Below are positions 21,869-33,884 of a stretch of DNA of 50,898 nt, in pieces (position 1 is the stretch's first letter; every line of letters begins with the position of its first letter). Below the pieces are notes generated by a model. That model saw nothing but the letters and a program-made list of their open reading frames with translations, ran no database searches and was not told the origin of the DNA. The DNA is from Tubiluchus corallicola (lineage: Eukaryota > Priapulida > Priapulimorpha > Priapulimorphida > Tubiluchidae), in contig JAQGDQ010000955.1 in the NCBI GenBank assembly GCA_030141605.1, positions 25,817 to 76,714 on the forward strand, in the 5' to 3' direction. Position numbers and translations under genes: made by a program.

Positions 21869-22393
21869 TATTACTGTTATTGTTGTTGTTATTGCTGTTG
21901 CTGTTGCTATTGCTGTTGTTATTGCTGTTGCTATTGCTGTTGCTATTGCTGCTGCTGTTGTTGTTTTTATTTTTGTTGTCGTCGTCGTCGTCGTCGTCGT
22001 CGTCGTTGTTGTTGTTATTGCTGCTGCTGTTGCTGTTGTTTTTATTTTTGTTGTCGTTGTCGTTGTCGTCGTCGTCATTGTTGTTGTTGTTGCTGTTGTT
22101 GTTGTTGTTGTTTTTGTTGTTTTTATTTTTGATGTTGTAGTCGTTGTCGTCGTCGTCGTCCTCGTCGCTGTTGTTGTTGTTGCTGTTGCTGTTACTATTG
22201 CTGTTGCTATTGCTGCTGTTGTTGTTGCTGTTGCTATTGCTGCTGTTGTTGTTGCTGTTGCTATTGCTATTACTATTGCTGCTGCTATCGCAGTTGCTGT
22301 TGTTGTTTTTGTTGTTTTTATTTTTGTTGTTATTGTCGTTGTCGTTGTCGTCGTCGTCGTCGTTGATGTTGTTGTTGCTGCTGTTGCTGTTGC

Positions 22394-22442
<49 letters not shown>

Positions 22443-22468
22443 ATTGTTGTTGTTGTTGTCATCTGTTG
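21869..22468 (+). repeat. 600-bp trinucleotide array (GTT/GCT/GTC/ATT)
   Basis: Strict period 3 with mixed units keeps several frames open on both strands (poly-Leu, poly-Val, poly-Asn/Asp/Ser, poly-Thr). Such multi-frame openness is what a repeat gives, not a gene. Confidence 0.95.
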
Positions 22469-22469
22469 T

Positions 22470-23761
22470 TGTAGACAAATAGCTAAGTCTATTTTAGACG
22501 TGCGTAGGCACAAAGCTGTTCTGTCTGTTATCAAGATGTCGGGAACGCCTTTAGTAGTTTACGTATATCCCAGTGAAAATAAATATTTACTTAAATCTGA
22601 TTGCTCCTGTTTCTGCGATACCAAGAGGCTTGTTGGTAATGCTTGTTGATGGTCTTTGAAGAAATAGGGTTTCTTATTCCAAAAAAGACAGGCAAATCAA
22701 GCAGATTTTCTTGTTTTCTCCTCCTCGTTATGTATAACAGAGATAATATATGGAAAAGTATTCAAAAAAAGAGTCAGCCTCCTTTGTTGCTGGTAAACTG
22801 GTAAATCCTGAGATTTAAATTGCCCTTGATAATTCATTGGTAAATCGGAAATACCAATAAGACTCAAACTCAGAAACGATTAGCATCATAAACCCTATTT
22901 AAATAAATAAAATTTAACCAAAGTACGAGAATTGTAACATACGTATTTGTGGGCCAAGCTGAGCAAGCACTTCAGGTGCGTCTATGAACTATGAACTATG
23001 AATTTATTTTCACACATCAAAAAATACAATATCAAACACATTAATAAACTTTAAATAAAATGATTTGAGTAGTGCGAGGTGAGTGTACGACCATACGGTC
23101 ATTAACACACCCACCTTACTTAAATGAAAAAATGATTATAGTTATGCATGCTTCTGTAGATAACTCAATTTAATTAAGGATGAAGTAAATGATGTAACAA
23201 ATGGGCTATGGTGAGGGGGGGGGGCAAATTATAAGAATATTAGTGATTGTTTCGCAAAATTAATGTTACAATAATATATTAAAAAATTTTTGTATCACTG
23301 GTATTTGGTGGTTATAAACTAAGAGCATTTTCCAAGTGGAAACAGCTATAGATATTGGCTGCGATGAATGAGTAATTTCATTTTAATTGATTTATACCTT
23401 TTATTAATAAAGTAACAAAGGTCGTAAAGATACCTATTTGTAAAAGAAAAACATTAGTGCAAAAAGACACACGTGCACAAAAAAGAGAAAAAAACTCTGG
23501 TTTTCTACGCCATTGAATATTTAGTAAGTAAAAATATCTTATATTGTTTGGTAGCTATTTTTAAAGAAGGAGAGGAAATGATTGTATTGGGTACACTATT
23601 CCACAAAATAACTCCGTTGTTCATCATTCCGCATTATTATAGACTAAAACTATCGGACGAGAAATCTAACTTGATTCGATGCATAACAACTTAATCTTAT
23701 AAAGCTGATAGTAGTAGCAGCTTCGATAACATTTTTGCAATGAATGTAGCCAAAGCATCAG
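22470..23761. other. Intergenic, no gene seen
   Basis: AT-rich, with a 10-base G run at about 23215-23224. Short frames here have no recognisable domain. Confidence 0.4.
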
Positions 23762-24462
23762 AATAAGAACACACCGCATCCACTGCGTTCCCTCAAAATA
23801 AGAACACACCGCATCCACTGCGTTCTCTCAAAATAAGAACACACCGCATCCACTGCGTTCTCTCAAAATAAGAACACACAGCATCCACTGCGTTCTCTCA
23901 AAATAAGAACACACCGCATCCACTGCGTTCCCTCAAAATAAGAACACACCGCATCCACTGCATTCTCTCAAAATAAGAACACACCGCATCCACTGCATTC
24001 TCTCCTAAAATAAGAACACACCGCATCCACTGCATTCTCTCAAAATAAGAACACACCGCATCCACTGCGTTCTCTCAAAATAAGAACACACCGCATCCAC
24101 TGCGTTCTCTCAAAATAAGAACACACCACATCCACTGCATTCTCTCAAAATAAGAACACACCGCATCCACTGCGTTCTCTCAAAATAAGAACACACCGCA
24201 TCCACTGTATTCTCTCAAAATAAGAACACACCGCATCCACTGCGTTCTCTCAAAATAAGAACACACCGCATCCACTGCATTCTCTCAAAATAAGAACACA
24301 CCGCATCCACTGCGTTCTCTCAAAATAAGAACACACCGCATCCACTGCATTCTCTCAAAATAAGAACACACCGCATCCACTGCGTTCTCTCAAAATAAGA
24401 ACACACCGCATCCACTGCATTCTCTCAAAATAAGAACACACCGCATCCACTGCGTTCTCTAG
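23762..24462 (+). repeat. 35-bp minisatellite, 20 units
   Basis: Unit core AATAAGAACACACCGCATCC followed by ACTGCGTTCTCTC. Units are nearly identical; one has a small insertion near 24003. The GCG in ACTGCGTTC is often GCA. Over the last nine units GCG and GCA (once GTA) alternate strictly. Confidence 0.97.
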
Positions 24463-24504
24463 TCACTCCTGAATAATCATTTTTGCGGCTGCTTAAAGAG
24501 GAAT

Positions 24505-24815
24505 TTTAAAATATATTCTAAAGAACTTTCCATACAAAGTTATAATTTATACATTATAATATATACATTACTTAACATTACGCTTGCCAGTTTGAGAGAT
24601 TCGTGCAAATGAAAAAGAAAATTCTTGATGCCTAAAGTACTCGCGCCACTTTGTAAAACCCACTGAATCCCTATCCCAGTGTGCACCAGTGATTCACCAA
24701 AAACATGTTACTGATTTCATTTGACAATACAAAGTGATTTGAACTTTTCCTTAGTTGACGAAGACGAGCTACGCCCATGTTCTGAATATTTTTTCAAACT
24801 TTGGGAAATGTTATT
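24505..24815 (+). repeat. Old dispersed repeat, copy 1 (similar to 40390-40690)
   Basis: It aligns with 40390-40690 in the same orientation, sharing blocks such as AAGAAAATTCTT / ACAGAAAATTCTT, GATTCACCAAAA / GGTTCACCAAAA and TTTTTTCAAACTTT. Both copies are heavily diverged. The class is unknown. Confidence 0.55.
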
Positions 24816-25111
24816 TAACTTATTTCAAAAAACTTCTCGTTAAAATGGCTGCACCTTACGGACATCACAGGAGTTTAAGTTTTCAGCGTTACACTGCTAA
24901 CGCAGTCCTGTGTGCAATAAGACAGCATGTAATGGATATGAATTCCAATAAAAAAATTTCAAGCTTTTTTTTTCTAAAAAGTGTTTTCTGGTGCCTGAAA
25001 ACAAACTTCGTATTACTAGGAAAAGACGTGTTACCACGACAATAGTTTTTTATGTGTAGCTCGGTACACTACAGGGCGATATCTAGTAATGCCAGGACTT
25101 ATTTATTATTC

Positions 25112-25662
25112 CATATCACGTTGAAAACACCGGTTCTCGCCTGATCACCGAAGTTAAGCAACGTAGAGCCTGGTTAGTACTTGGATGAGTGACCGCCTAG
25201 GAATACCAGGAGTTGTAGGTTTGTGGGATGCCACACTGTATCTCGACACTAGGCGGAGGAGATGCACAAGCAGCCAACGGCTAGAGGGCGGAGGAGGTCA
25301 AGTGACCCAACGGCCATGTGTAGAGGAGTAAACCTTCCAAATCAGGAGTGGAGCCCTGAAGGTGGACCAGTGCAGCATGCTCACTGACTCCGACAGTTCC
25401 TGCAGCCAACCTGGTGCCAAACGTATCACTCCGCTTTCTTTTGGACTACACCAGGAAGAAAGAGAGGGGGTTCCTGTTGTCTGAGCAACTCAGGATCTCC
25501 ATACACCTTGCCCAGGCGTGCGCCCTGGAGAGGCCATTCCAGTGGTTCAAGGATCGCACTGCTAAGTCACAGTCGACGCTGCAGCTCCATCAATGTGATC
25601 AATAACTGATTCTCTTGGCGCACACTCCATTGTCTTCCGAGGCAGAAGGATGCCAACCACAA
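25112..25662 (+). mobile_element. 5S-rRNA-derived SINE, copy C, with target duplication
   Basis: The best-preserved copy, 551 bases. A perfect 11-bp duplication ATTTATTATTC flanks it at 25101-25111 and 25663-25673. The 5S head begins CATATCACG, so the first ~10 bases of 5S are absent, and it runs to about 25220 with both internal promoter blocks. The body ends GGATGCCAACCACAA with no poly(A). The flanking duplication proves retroposition and rules out a tandem 5S unit. Confidence 0.93.
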
Positions 25663-25673
25663 ATTTATTATTC

Positions 25674-26629
25674 TAATAGTAGCTCCACCGAAGCCTAAAT
25701 TATTGTCAAGATGAAACCACTCAGGTGAGAAGGCTGCAGTTCACCTGCAATTCACATGCGAAGTGTTTGTTCTTTACTACAGTTCAGGTGTCTAGAGGAT
25801 GGAATATGTTAAGCGACACCACGACGCAAGCACAGCTTCTTCCTGTTGAAATTTAGCTTTCTCAAGCATGCGAAAAAGACATTGTTAATGAAATTGTGAA
25901 TAATTGTTAATGAAAAAATCATGTTAATGGTTGAGAAAGATGAGTTAATATGACCGTAACGAATCTGTAGTGAGAAAAGAAATATTGTAATATAACACTG
26001 TAACTATCTCACAGTATTCACCTCGTGGGGATACTATAAAAAGTGCAATATCAGTAAATCAAGACATAACTAATTCATTGACAAGTAGAATTTAACGACA
26101 CAATTTAGCGAAGCGATTACTGACTAGATGTCACAATTAATAAAATATTCATGACTGATAAGGTAATTAAATGGTCATAAAACATTTAGTTATCAAAGCG
26201 ACAAAACGAATTGATAACCATGTGTATCGTAGATTTGTGACTAGCTCCATTATATAGAAAAAGAGCTAAATTACAATATAAATTACAAAGAAAATCAATT
26301 TTGCTGAAGTTATTACATGTATATAATAACTTCAGCTCCAGAATACGGTAAATTTTCTTTTATATAAAACAAACAAGCAGTTCGTTAATTGATTAGTTCA
26401 GCAGTTATCAGGAATTTTTCCAAATTGTTAGCTAAAATAAAATGAGAATTACCATGTTGTTCATATTTGATGCAAAACGTGCAAAAAATTTTCTCCACCG
26501 ATGACTTCTGGCTTCCTTCGGGCTACTTCTTGCTGCGTCGTCTCAAGCAAATTCCACGCATTAATTCTCAAGCAAATGACACTTTAATTAACACATTTTA
26601 TGGCAAAATGTAGATGTACTTTAGAAAAA
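25674..26629. other. Intergenic, no gene seen
   Basis: AT-rich; no supportable gene. Confidence 0.4.
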
Positions 26630-26926
26630 AATGACGATGATGATGGTGGTGGTGGCGGTGGTGGTGGTGGTGATGATGGTGGTGGTGGTGGTGGTGGTGG
26701 TGGTGGTGGTGATGGTGATGGTGATGGTGGTGGTGGTGTTGGTGTTGGTGGTGGTGGTGGTAGTGGTGGTGGCGCTGGTGGTGGTGGTGGTGGTGGTGAT
26801 GGTGGTGGTGGTGGTGGTGTTGATGGTGATGGTGATGGTAATAATCGTAGCGGTGGCGTCGGTGGTCATCGTGATGATGATGATGGTGGTGGTGATGATG
26901 ATGATGATGATGACGGTGATGAATGA
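26630..26926 (+). repeat. (GGT/GAT)n trinucleotide array
   Basis: About 300 bases of GGT and GAT units. The His-rich (minus) and Gly/Val-rich (plus) frames are artefacts of the repeat. Confidence 0.95.
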
Positions 26927-27024
26927 AGAGCATGCCGGTGCTGGAAGTGATGGTGAAGATCATACCAAAAAGGCTAAAGTTTACAATACCCAAACACACA
27001 AGAAATTACTTCGTGAAGCTGATT

Positions 27025-27096
27025 AGGATTAGGGTTGGGGTTAGGGTCAGAAATAAGGTTGGGTTAGCGTTAGAGTTAGTGCTAGGGTTAGGGTCG
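27025..27096 (+). repeat. Degenerate TTAGGG-like tract
   Basis: Several TTAGGG or near units (GGTTAGGGT, GTTAGAG, GGTTGGGTTAG). It is short and imperfect, like an interstitial telomeric trace rather than a telomere. Confidence 0.6.
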
Positions 27097-27129
27097 GGGA
27101 GTTGTAAGCTCCCTCCCAAAAAAAAATAA

Positions 27130-27513
27130 TACCTGGTTCAGATGATCTTTGATATTCTAGTTAAGAATCGAAGTCAGTCAAGCTCCACGCTTTGAGAGTT
27201 ACGCAGCAATTACAGAATTCCTGATTCCTCATTCCATTATTCATTCCACGCTGTAAAATAATTCAAATGTTTACATTAAAGCAAAAATTTACATTTTAGT
27301 GTTTTTATATTCTACAGTTCATTGGCTAACAGCTAAATCAATGTTACTTTTGCATAAGTTTTGCCAAAGCACCAAAAAATTACAGTTCACCGCAATCTGG
27401 CGCCTGCAAATCAAAATGTTGGATCACGTCACTGTTGCTGTCTTAGTACGTAATTAGTTATGACGTCACTTCAGCATAAATCTTATAAAAAGAAGCATGC
27501 GATGCATTTTAAC
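27130..27513. other. Intergenic, no gene seen
   Basis: No supportable gene or repeat. Confidence 0.4.
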
Positions 27514-27957
27514 TATAGGTTTTACACGTCAAATGTAGACCTGCGTTAACTCAAATGTAGATTTAGGTAAATCAAAAGTGTCTTGGCAACTCAAATGTAG
27601 GCTTTGGTAGTTCAAATATGTTAACAATGGTTTTCAAGAAATCTTAAGCGTTTTTGGTAAGTCAACTGTAGACACATGTCAAGTCAAATGTGACATTGGT
27701 ATCTCAAATGTGGATAAGTGTTAAAGTTTAAGGATGTTAAATTTAATCTTCTTTAATTTCAATGTAATAGTTGCTCCTAAGTTAAAATAACAACGTTATA
27801 GGCCTACTTATAGATGCACTATCTTTGGTTTATCTTTTTTCTAATTTGCACTTAAATAACTTAATTACCGATTTATTCAAAGTATCGCATCTACATTTGA
27901 CTTACCTAAGTCACATTTGAACTTTCCCGTGCCTACATTTGTCGTGTAAAACCTATA
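27514..27957. mobile_element. MITE with arrayed TCAAATGTAG motifs, copy 1
   Basis: Inverted ends TATAGGTTTTACACG plus CAAATGTAG differ at one base over 25. The left arm holds about eight TCAAATGT-like motifs between 27529 and 27715; the right arm holds three in inverse orientation (about 27891, 27912 and 27933). No transposase frame. TA target duplication is possible but cannot be told apart from the TATA ends. Confidence 0.7.
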
Positions 27958-28597
27958 TAATATGGAACTGTATTATTATGCATGAATATATTGGGGTCGA
28001 ATATACATAGAACGTTGATTTTAAGTAGTTCGGCATAGAATATTAAAGATTTGCTAAATTTATAAAATTAAAACAGATTTTATTTTAATTGTACCACCCG
28101 TTGCAAGTTTTATTTCTGAATTTAGATGTTGAACATTGATAGACCAGAATTAATAATCAGTTTATATCAGTTTAATTAATTAATGACTGACCCTAACGGT
28201 TAATTAGTTGAAGGAGAAAGGCCCCGAAAAACTATGAATCAGCCATGATTCCTACCCAGAACCTTCAGGTTGCAGGGCGGATCATCTCCTTGTTAATAAA
28301 CCTAGCGGCTTATATCAGTCATAGTCAACTATAGTCAAATAGACTATTATTCTCTAAAAATAGGGTACTTGCTAACCTTTGGCTTTGGTGAAACGTAAAC
28401 GCCCCATTCTATTCAAGGTTCATTCAGAGTTTTCAGTTTATTGTAGTGTCTTTACGTTCTTGCGTCTCTTCTGGTGCTTGCGTCAGTTAGAAACGGCGAG
28501 AAAGGCTACTGTTTAGTAAAATTTGGTTGCTTCTGTCTGTTGCTTTGACTTTCTTAATTACGTTTATGAGCAGCATCTTCTAAAGCATCTTCTAAAG
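27958..28597. other. Intergenic, no gene seen
   Basis: No supportable gene. A 12-bp tandem repeat CATCTTCTAAAG lies just before the hAT-like element. Confidence 0.4.
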
Positions 28598-29045
28598 CAG
28601 GGGTGTGCAAATTATCTGACTAGCCGGGCCACATTAAACTTTCCCGCAATTCCTGCGAGCCACAGGCAGCTTGATCAAGTACAGAAAGGCCTAATAATGA
28701 TTTTTTTTTGCATCCGACCTGCGTATATCATTACTACTACACTCAAGAAACTATTTTAGAAGTTATTAAAATTTATATTACAAACCATATATTTCTACTT
28801 TCAGGACAGATAGTGGTAATTTCATTACAATGCATATTAGTAATCTGTATCACACAGTCTGTGTAGTACAGTGACATTAAGCTACAACCGCCTTGTAATG
28901 GTTAATGGCATCCATTCTTGTAGAAAAAACTACCCGCACTATCTTTGGGATCGTGGCACGGACTTCAGCTGGATACACTCAATTAATCGCCCGGGCCGCA
29001 CTTTCATTAGGTTGACAAATCTCTTTGCGGGCCGCACAAATTCTG
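28598..29045 (+). mobile_element. hAT-like nonautonomous element, copy 1 (3' end lost)
   Basis: Starts CAGGGGTGTGCAAATT and matches 41949-42431 closely until AAATTCT near 29044; the last ~30 bases with the second inverted end are missing. No transposase. Confidence 0.78.
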
Positions 29046-29273
29046 GTGTTCAGTTTTGTCTGAACCTCTTGCGACACATACTATAGAAATGATCCTTAAA
29101 AGTATGAACCATTTCCTCCTTTATGAGCAACTTTTGTCAACGAATCGACAGACTAACGAATTAAAATGCTAAGAGGCCGTTGCTACCAACATGCGTGAGA
29201 AAACCAATACTTATGATGTCATTTAAGACGTCATACTTTACATTAGCGTATGGAAGAAAGATCACTGGATATC

Positions 29274-29800
29274 GTTGGCATCTTTCTGTCTCGGAAGACA
29301 ATGGAGTGTGCGCCAAGAGAGTCAGTCATTGATCACATTGATGGAGCTGCAGCGTCGACTGTGGCTGAGCAGTCCGATCCTTGAACCACTGGAGTGGCCT
29401 CTCCAGGGCGCACGCATGGGCAAGGTGTATGGAGATCCTGAGTTACCCAGACAACAGGAACCCCCTGTCTTCCTCCCTGGTGTAGTCCAAAGGAAAGCGG
29501 AGCGATACATTTGGCACCAGGTTGGCTGCAGGGGCTGCTGGAGTCAGTGAGCATGCTGCACTGGTCCGCCTTCGGAGCTCCACTCCTGATTTGGAAGGTT
29601 TACTCCTCTACACATGGCCGTTGGGTCACTTGACCTCCTCCGCCCTCTAACCGTTGGTTGCTTGTGCAGCTCCTCCGCCTAGTGTCGAGATACAGTGTGG
29701 ACATCCCGCAAGCCTACACCACCTGGTATTCCTAGGCGGTCACCCATCCAAGTACTAACCAGGCTCTCCGTATCTTAACTCCGGTGTTTTCAACGTGACT
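29274..29800 (-). mobile_element. 5S-rRNA-derived SINE, copy D, with target duplication
   Basis: Minus-strand copy flanked by a perfect 10-bp duplication ACTGGATATC (29264-29273 and 29801-29810). The body is full length. The 5S head keeps box C but has lost about 13 bases in the GATCAGACGAGAA part. The other end matches TTGGCATC in copy A. Confidence 0.92.
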
Positions 29801-29810
29801 ACTGGATATC

Positions 29811-30162
29811 AACGCGTGATTTTAACGAACAGCAAAATGAACGCTCTCTTAATCTTGATATTGATAATCATACAAACATTGCGCAGTAATTTGGCTAATT
29901 AATTGATTTTGTTGTTTTCAAATTGACAGCTAGTGTGTAAGCTACTAAACAACGCCCGACTTCTAAAGCATATCAGCCGTTCAGTGAATGTAATATTATA
30001 GTACAATACTAGCTGAATTGCTGCTCTAGTTGTACTGACGCTAATGTTTGGTGTGAGTAGATTTTTTGTGGCTCACATTTCTATTATTAACCATTTTTGT
30101 GATGCTCTAGATATTTTTGAAATAAATGCTGCCATATTTGAAAAATGTTAATCAAAACTTGT
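29811..30162. other. Intergenic, no gene seen
   Basis: AT-rich; no supportable gene. Confidence 0.4.
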
Positions 30163-30248
30163 GTGGGTGTTGTGGAGATCGCTGGCATCTGTTAGAATTA
30201 AATAGAACATTGTAGAATGTTCCGTTAGAATAATCGTCTGACCGTGTG

Positions 30249-30280
30249 GAATGTTCTGGAAAGAAACTTCTAGAAGCTTC
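30249..30280 (+). promoter_or_regulatory. Heat-shock-element array in LTR promoter, copy 1
   Basis: Seven perfect units in two phased groups: GAA-TTC-GAA at 30249, 30254 and 30259, then GAA-TTC-GAA-TTC at 30263, 30268, 30273 and 30278, each spaced 5 bp. This matches the nGAAnnTTCn consensus bound by HSF trimers. It ends 10 bases before TATATAAG. A weaker group (GAA-TTG-GAA-TTC) lies at 30205-30222. Binding is inferred. Confidence 0.75.
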
Positions 30281-30290
30281 TCGGGCACGC

Positions 30291-30298
30291 TATATAAG
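30291..30298 (+). promoter_or_regulatory. TATA box of solo LTR copy 1
   Basis: TATATAAG follows the HSE array and has a counterpart in copy 2, as expected for an LTR pol II promoter. Confidence 0.7.
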
Positions 30299-31001
30299 GC
30301 GAAGCAGGCCGCTGAGAGAGACACACAGATTCACACGGATGCCACTTACACATTCTCTTGTATACTTGTATTTTCAGATACACGCAAACGTTTTCCAGAT
30401 TTTCACGTTTAGTGTAAACATTTCGTGTTCGTCCATACTTTTGTGTTGTAGAATTCTCGCTTAATAAACTAGTTTAATTTGATGAAGTGTTTTCTGGTTT
30501 TCTCTGCGAGCCTTCCGAGAGAAACAAAACACAACAGTGGGCTTCTTCAACTTCGTTCATTTTAAAAACTACACGCATAGTAAAAGTAGAAAATAAGAAA
30601 CTGCAAAGACATTTGACTGGTATGTCCCCAAGGGTAAAAAATGACCATGCCCAAACGTCACCTCCTTGATATTAACTAAATGCCATTTAGAGTCTTTGGA
30701 AGGGATTTTGTAAAGTCGCGCAAACACACGTGTATGAGATGTGTATATGTTTATGCCTATCCTATATGTAGCTGTCCTTCCTGATACTGACCTTCCTAAT
30801 GGTCCTGATAGGCAGATTATAAAATCGGGAACCTTTAAGCGGAACAGGAAGAAGATGTCAGAAAACATTGTGAACTCATCCATCACCGTCCCGGAAACGG
30901 ATACATCTTGATGGTTCGAAGGAAAAATGACGCATTGATTTTTTGGCGTATCAAAGTCTGTTTGGATATCTCTAGAGGTATCAAAGTTATTTGATAACCC
31001 T

Positions 31002-31300
31002 GCACCAGGAGCAAAAAGCTGGCATTCTCTTCGGAAATTATAATAACAATCAATTACTAATCAACAAACGATTGGTTTTGTATGTCCGAAAACTAGGACC
31101 CCGCACCAGGAGCAAAAAGCTGGCATTTTCTTCGGAAATTATAATAACAATCAATTACTAATCAACAAACGATTGGTTTTGTATGTCCGAAAACTAGGAC
31201 CCCGCACCAGGAGCAAAAAGCTGGCATTTTCTTCGGAAATTATAATAACAATCAATTACTAATCAACAAATGACTGTTTTTTATGTCCGAAAACTGAGGT
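31002..31300 (+). repeat. Three tandem 101-bp units
   Basis: Units start at 31002, 31103 and 31204 with GCACCAGGAGCAAAAAGCTG. They are almost identical, so amplification is recent; the third unit decays at its end. Confidence 0.95.
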
Positions 31301-32774
31301 TGTATGTGGAGCGAGACTATTTAATACTGGAAGAAAATTAAACTGAGCAAGTATAAAAAAACAGATTTACCTCTGATCAGCAAATGACTGTTTTGTGCAA
31401 AAAATTTTTGGCAAAAAATTTGCGTATCAAGAAGTCATAATAAAGAAGCTATCTTCAGAGAGTGATATTCCACATTTATGATCATAAATTTAAACTGTAA
31501 ATTTTGCTTAGGGCTTGACGGGTTTACAAAATGTAATTAAATCCTCTTTGTGGAAAGAAAGACATACATGCACCTGAAATTGCCTAAGCCACATCTGTTA
31601 GTTCAGTGTCCCACCTTAAACGCCTGATCTTGATTTTGGACTAGGATTACATTTCACCATAAACATTAATAATTAATATATAGACCAAGCTAAATGTTAG
31701 ATTCGTGCTTGGATGAAAAGACATAATTTTAACGAATTTGCAAACAATTATGAACTAAATTTCATTATCTGTGTTCTACCTATCTGTGTATCCGAAACGA
31801 AGTTAAATTCTTCTAAACCCATAGTTGTTGATACACTTTTGATCTCGTTGGTACCGTTGTCATTACCGCCGTCGGTAAATCGCATATATCTTTCCCGAAG
31901 ACAACTTTCATTTTGTCTAAGTATTGTCGAAAATAACATATTTTTAAGTAAAATATGGTTTCATGATTTTATTCCATGTGTCTGTTGAATTAATCTAAAT
32001 TTGAGTTAAAGGCCAGGCGGTACGACTGACTTGGTTTAACTGCACTGGCATTTGAAGACAAAGCTAAGTGTTGGCTATATTGTAATTTAGTAAGGATAGC
32101 TAACTGCCTTAATGTAAGTTTATTTACACGAAGAACTTATGGCAAAAATTTTAAATTAGTGATGTCAACGACATTGTCTTCATTGAGCAGAAAGAGTTTT
32201 TATATGTGTGAGCAGAAAGACAAGAACATTTATAGAATTTGCTATGAAATAGTAATTGGAAAATTTACAGAATTATTTGTATTATAGTCAGCACAATTGA
32301 GGAAAAGATACCTAGCTAGTTCACGTAGTTGCTGTTTTGCGACCTGTAAGGAGACTTCACTTCATTATGTTGTTTATCGTTTGGAACTGTCTCGTAATGT
32401 CGATAGCAAATGGAAAATACTATAATCTGCTATTTTAATTTCAGTTGTGGTTAATGTTAAAGCACAGGTTTTGTCCAAATTCTGTCCATATCGTTACAGT
32501 CTATTAATGGTCAGCCCCTGGTGTACGAAAATTCACTCTATGCGTAACAAATCGCAATCATATAGCATAAAAAGAAAATGATTCACTTATGTAATTGTCT
32601 ATTTATCAGTTGATGTTCCATGAACTAAAATAATTGTTTGGTTAAAAATGCAATTGATCAAAAGCAAAGGAACTAGATAATTCTTGAATGTGATACCTAA
32701 AGATACCTATACATAACTATGTATATGTATAGTAGTCATTTCAAGTTATTTCCAAACTTTTTCAATAATCCAAC
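31301..32774. other. Intergenic, no gene seen
   Basis: AT-rich. The frame at 31713-31988 has no recognisable domain. Sequence just before 32775 may be eroded LINE. Confidence 0.4.
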
Positions 32775-32981
32775 ACTAACACTAGGTATAACGAATACAC
32801 TATTAAATTTTCAAGAACTAATGTTGTTAAACGCTTTATTTCCACTAATCGCCCTATAACTTGGAATAAATTACCTGAATATATCGAAACTTCTGTGTCA
32901 ATTCATAAACTAAAAAAAATCTTAAATCACACATATTTGCCACATATTCCGAATGATCACTTTGAATGTGTGGATGTATAA
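32775..32981 (+). mobile_element. LINE ORF2 C-terminal fragment
   Basis: An open stretch of 68 codons ends in TAA at 32979. It reads through RTNVVKRF, then RPITWNKLPEYI and SIHKLKKIL, the typical tail of CR1/Jockey-like reverse transcriptases (a TWN-LP-I segment, then a basic helix). Everything upstream is missing, so it is a 5'-truncated insertion. The GT array at 33240 may have grown from its 3' end. Confidence 0.7.
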
Positions 32982-33237
32982 TGTATATACCAACATTACT
33001 TCAGAGCATGTACATGCAAACATTCACTACTGTCAATTCACCTTATAAAACTATATAATATAATTGGCAATCAATTATGCCTCTTTTTATTTTATTCTTA
33101 TTTTGGTTGTATTTATGCTTCGGAAATATTATCATGACTTAATCACCATCATAACATCATCGTACTAACATTTGTCATTCATGTATTCCTCATCAACATG
33201 CTGAATTTCTACCTTTTGCACTTTGTCTCATTCTAGA

Positions 33238-33880
<643 letters not shown>

Positions 33881-33884
33881 CATT

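Larger units (their letters stand above)
30168..30536 (+). mobile_element. Solo LTR, 369-bp family, copy 1
   Basis: Begins TGTTGTG and ends CACAACA, with a perfect 5-bp duplication GTGGG on both sides (30163-30167 and 30537-30541). It has heat-shock-element arrays, a TATA box (30291-30298) and AATAAA (30463-30468). A second copy of the same length lies at 43013-43381 in inverse orientation. The internal region is absent, so this is a recombined solo LTR of an unidentified retrotransposon. Confidence 0.92.

Noticed and set aside
21849-22649. Long frames on both strands (205-266 codons)
   Set aside because: Period-3 microsatellite; several frames open at once with homopolymer-like products.
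23762-24462. CRISPR-like regular repeats
   Set aside because: Units abut without unique spacers, and the sequence is from an animal. It is a minisatellite.
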